A stretch of 5,985 nucleotides of DNA, taken from NCBI GenBank assembly GCA_020349865.1, contig CP070700.1, positions 1,880,675-1,886,659 on the forward strand. Direction: 5' to 3'. This DNA comes from Desulfobacteraceae bacterium. Its GTDB lineage: Bacteria; Desulfobacterota; DSM-4660; Desulfatiglandales; Desulfatiglandaceae. This document shows, piece by piece, positions 5,836-5,985 of the stretch (position 1 is its first letter; each line of letters begins with the position of its first letter). The position numbers and the translations under genes are program-made. The notes beneath the pieces are model-generated. The model saw only the letters and a list, made by a program, of their open reading frames with translations. It did not search any database and had not been told where the DNA came from.

Positions 5836-5945
5836 CTACCAACAGAACAACAAACGCCCTGTCACGAGACATCCTGGCAACATTTGAGATGCTTCTCCAT
5901 TTTATGAACCCTTGGTATAGGTCAAGTGGATAACAGGAAGATTTG
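5827..5945 (+). repeat. Dispersed structured repeat, copy C3
   Basis: The third and most diverged copy lies just downstream of the integrase, in the same orientation as C1 and C2. CCAACAGAACAAC is at 5839-5851 (shared with C2 for 15 bases), then CCCTGTCACGA and CCTGGCAACATTTGAGA. The 3' part aligns loosely with C1, for example GGATAACAGGAAG against GGGTAAAAGGAAA. The central dyad is less perfect than in C1. Confidence 0.75.
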
Positions 5946-5955
5946 AATTTATGAA

Positions 5956-5980
5956 ACGACAAAATATGTCGTGCGTCAAG
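5956..5980. repeat. Terminal hairpin plus GTCAAG 3' of repeat C3
   Basis: ACGACA (5956-5961) and TGTCGT (5967-5972) pair perfectly around AAATA. Two bases later comes GTCAAGAAAAA, where the window ends. The distance from the CCAACAG block (136) matches C1 (134), and the same hexamer and A run follow a hairpin of unrelated sequence. Confidence 0.4.
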
Positions 5981-5985
5981 AAAAA

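Larger units (their letters stand above)
3974..5945 (+). mobile_element. Candidate small mobile unit: RHH-integrase operon flanked by direct repeats C2 and C3
   Basis: The two same-orientation repeats start 1852 bp apart and enclose only the promoter, the RHH gene and the tyrosine recombinase. Recombination between them would release a circle of about 1.85 kb carrying a complete integration module. C1, a third copy 304 bp upstream of C2, would then bound a gene-free unit. This is an inference from arrangement. The repeats could instead be ordinary dispersed intergenic elements, and neither crossover cores nor target duplications are proven. Confidence 0.35.

Noticed and set aside
3665..5945. 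Integron attC array
   Set aside because: The expected RYYYAAC and GTTRRRY core pairs are not arranged around the repeats, and the recombinase lacks the integron-specific features I would expect. The similarity is only in general layout.
3665..5945. CRISPR array
   Set aside because: Only three copies, about 50-120 bp long, irregularly spaced (304 and 1852 bp) and diverged from one another. No cas genes are present.

Overview
The window looks like a fragment of an anaerobic, sediment-type bacterial genome. A Desulfobacterota (deltaproteobacterial) origin fits best, but this is inferred from gene content and style, not from a marker gene. The left third encodes the N-terminal two thirds of a periplasmic molybdenum enzyme that reads as the respiratory arsenate reductase catalytic subunit ArrA. 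Its GC content is visibly higher than the rest of the window, which is AT-richer and has long intergenic stretches.

Layout. (1) 1-1733, minus strand: arrA, cut by the left edge, so any arrB partner would lie outside. (2) 1925-2749, minus: a class I SAM-dependent methyltransferase of unknown substrate. It is not recognisably ArsM. (3) 2750-3164: a non-coding gap with three consecutive hairpins in 67 bases. (4) 3165-3608, minus: a small secreted protein of unknown function with a perfect Shine-Dalgarno sequence. (5) 3665-4087: two copies of a dispersed, structured repeat of roughly 110-120 bp, followed by a very AT-rich tract. (6) 4275-5755, plus: a compact operon with a strong sigma-70 promoter, a 47-residue ribbon-helix-helix protein that starts at TTG, and a translationally coupled tyrosine recombinase with an N-terminal zinc ribbon. 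(7) 5827-5945: a third copy of the repeat in the same orientation, after which the window ends.

The most interesting unit is the right half. Three direct copies of one structured repeat surround a self-contained regulator-integrase operon, with one copy pair (C2, C3) flanking the operon exactly and another pair (C1, C2) enclosing only about 300 bp with no gene. This is what a small integrase-driven mobile unit with recurrent att-like or foldable ends would look like, although a genome-wide intergenic repeat that happens to flank the operon is not excluded. The operon promoter carries two ACCTATT direct repeats one helical turn apart around the -35 box. These are a natural candidate operator for the ribbon-helix-helix protein.
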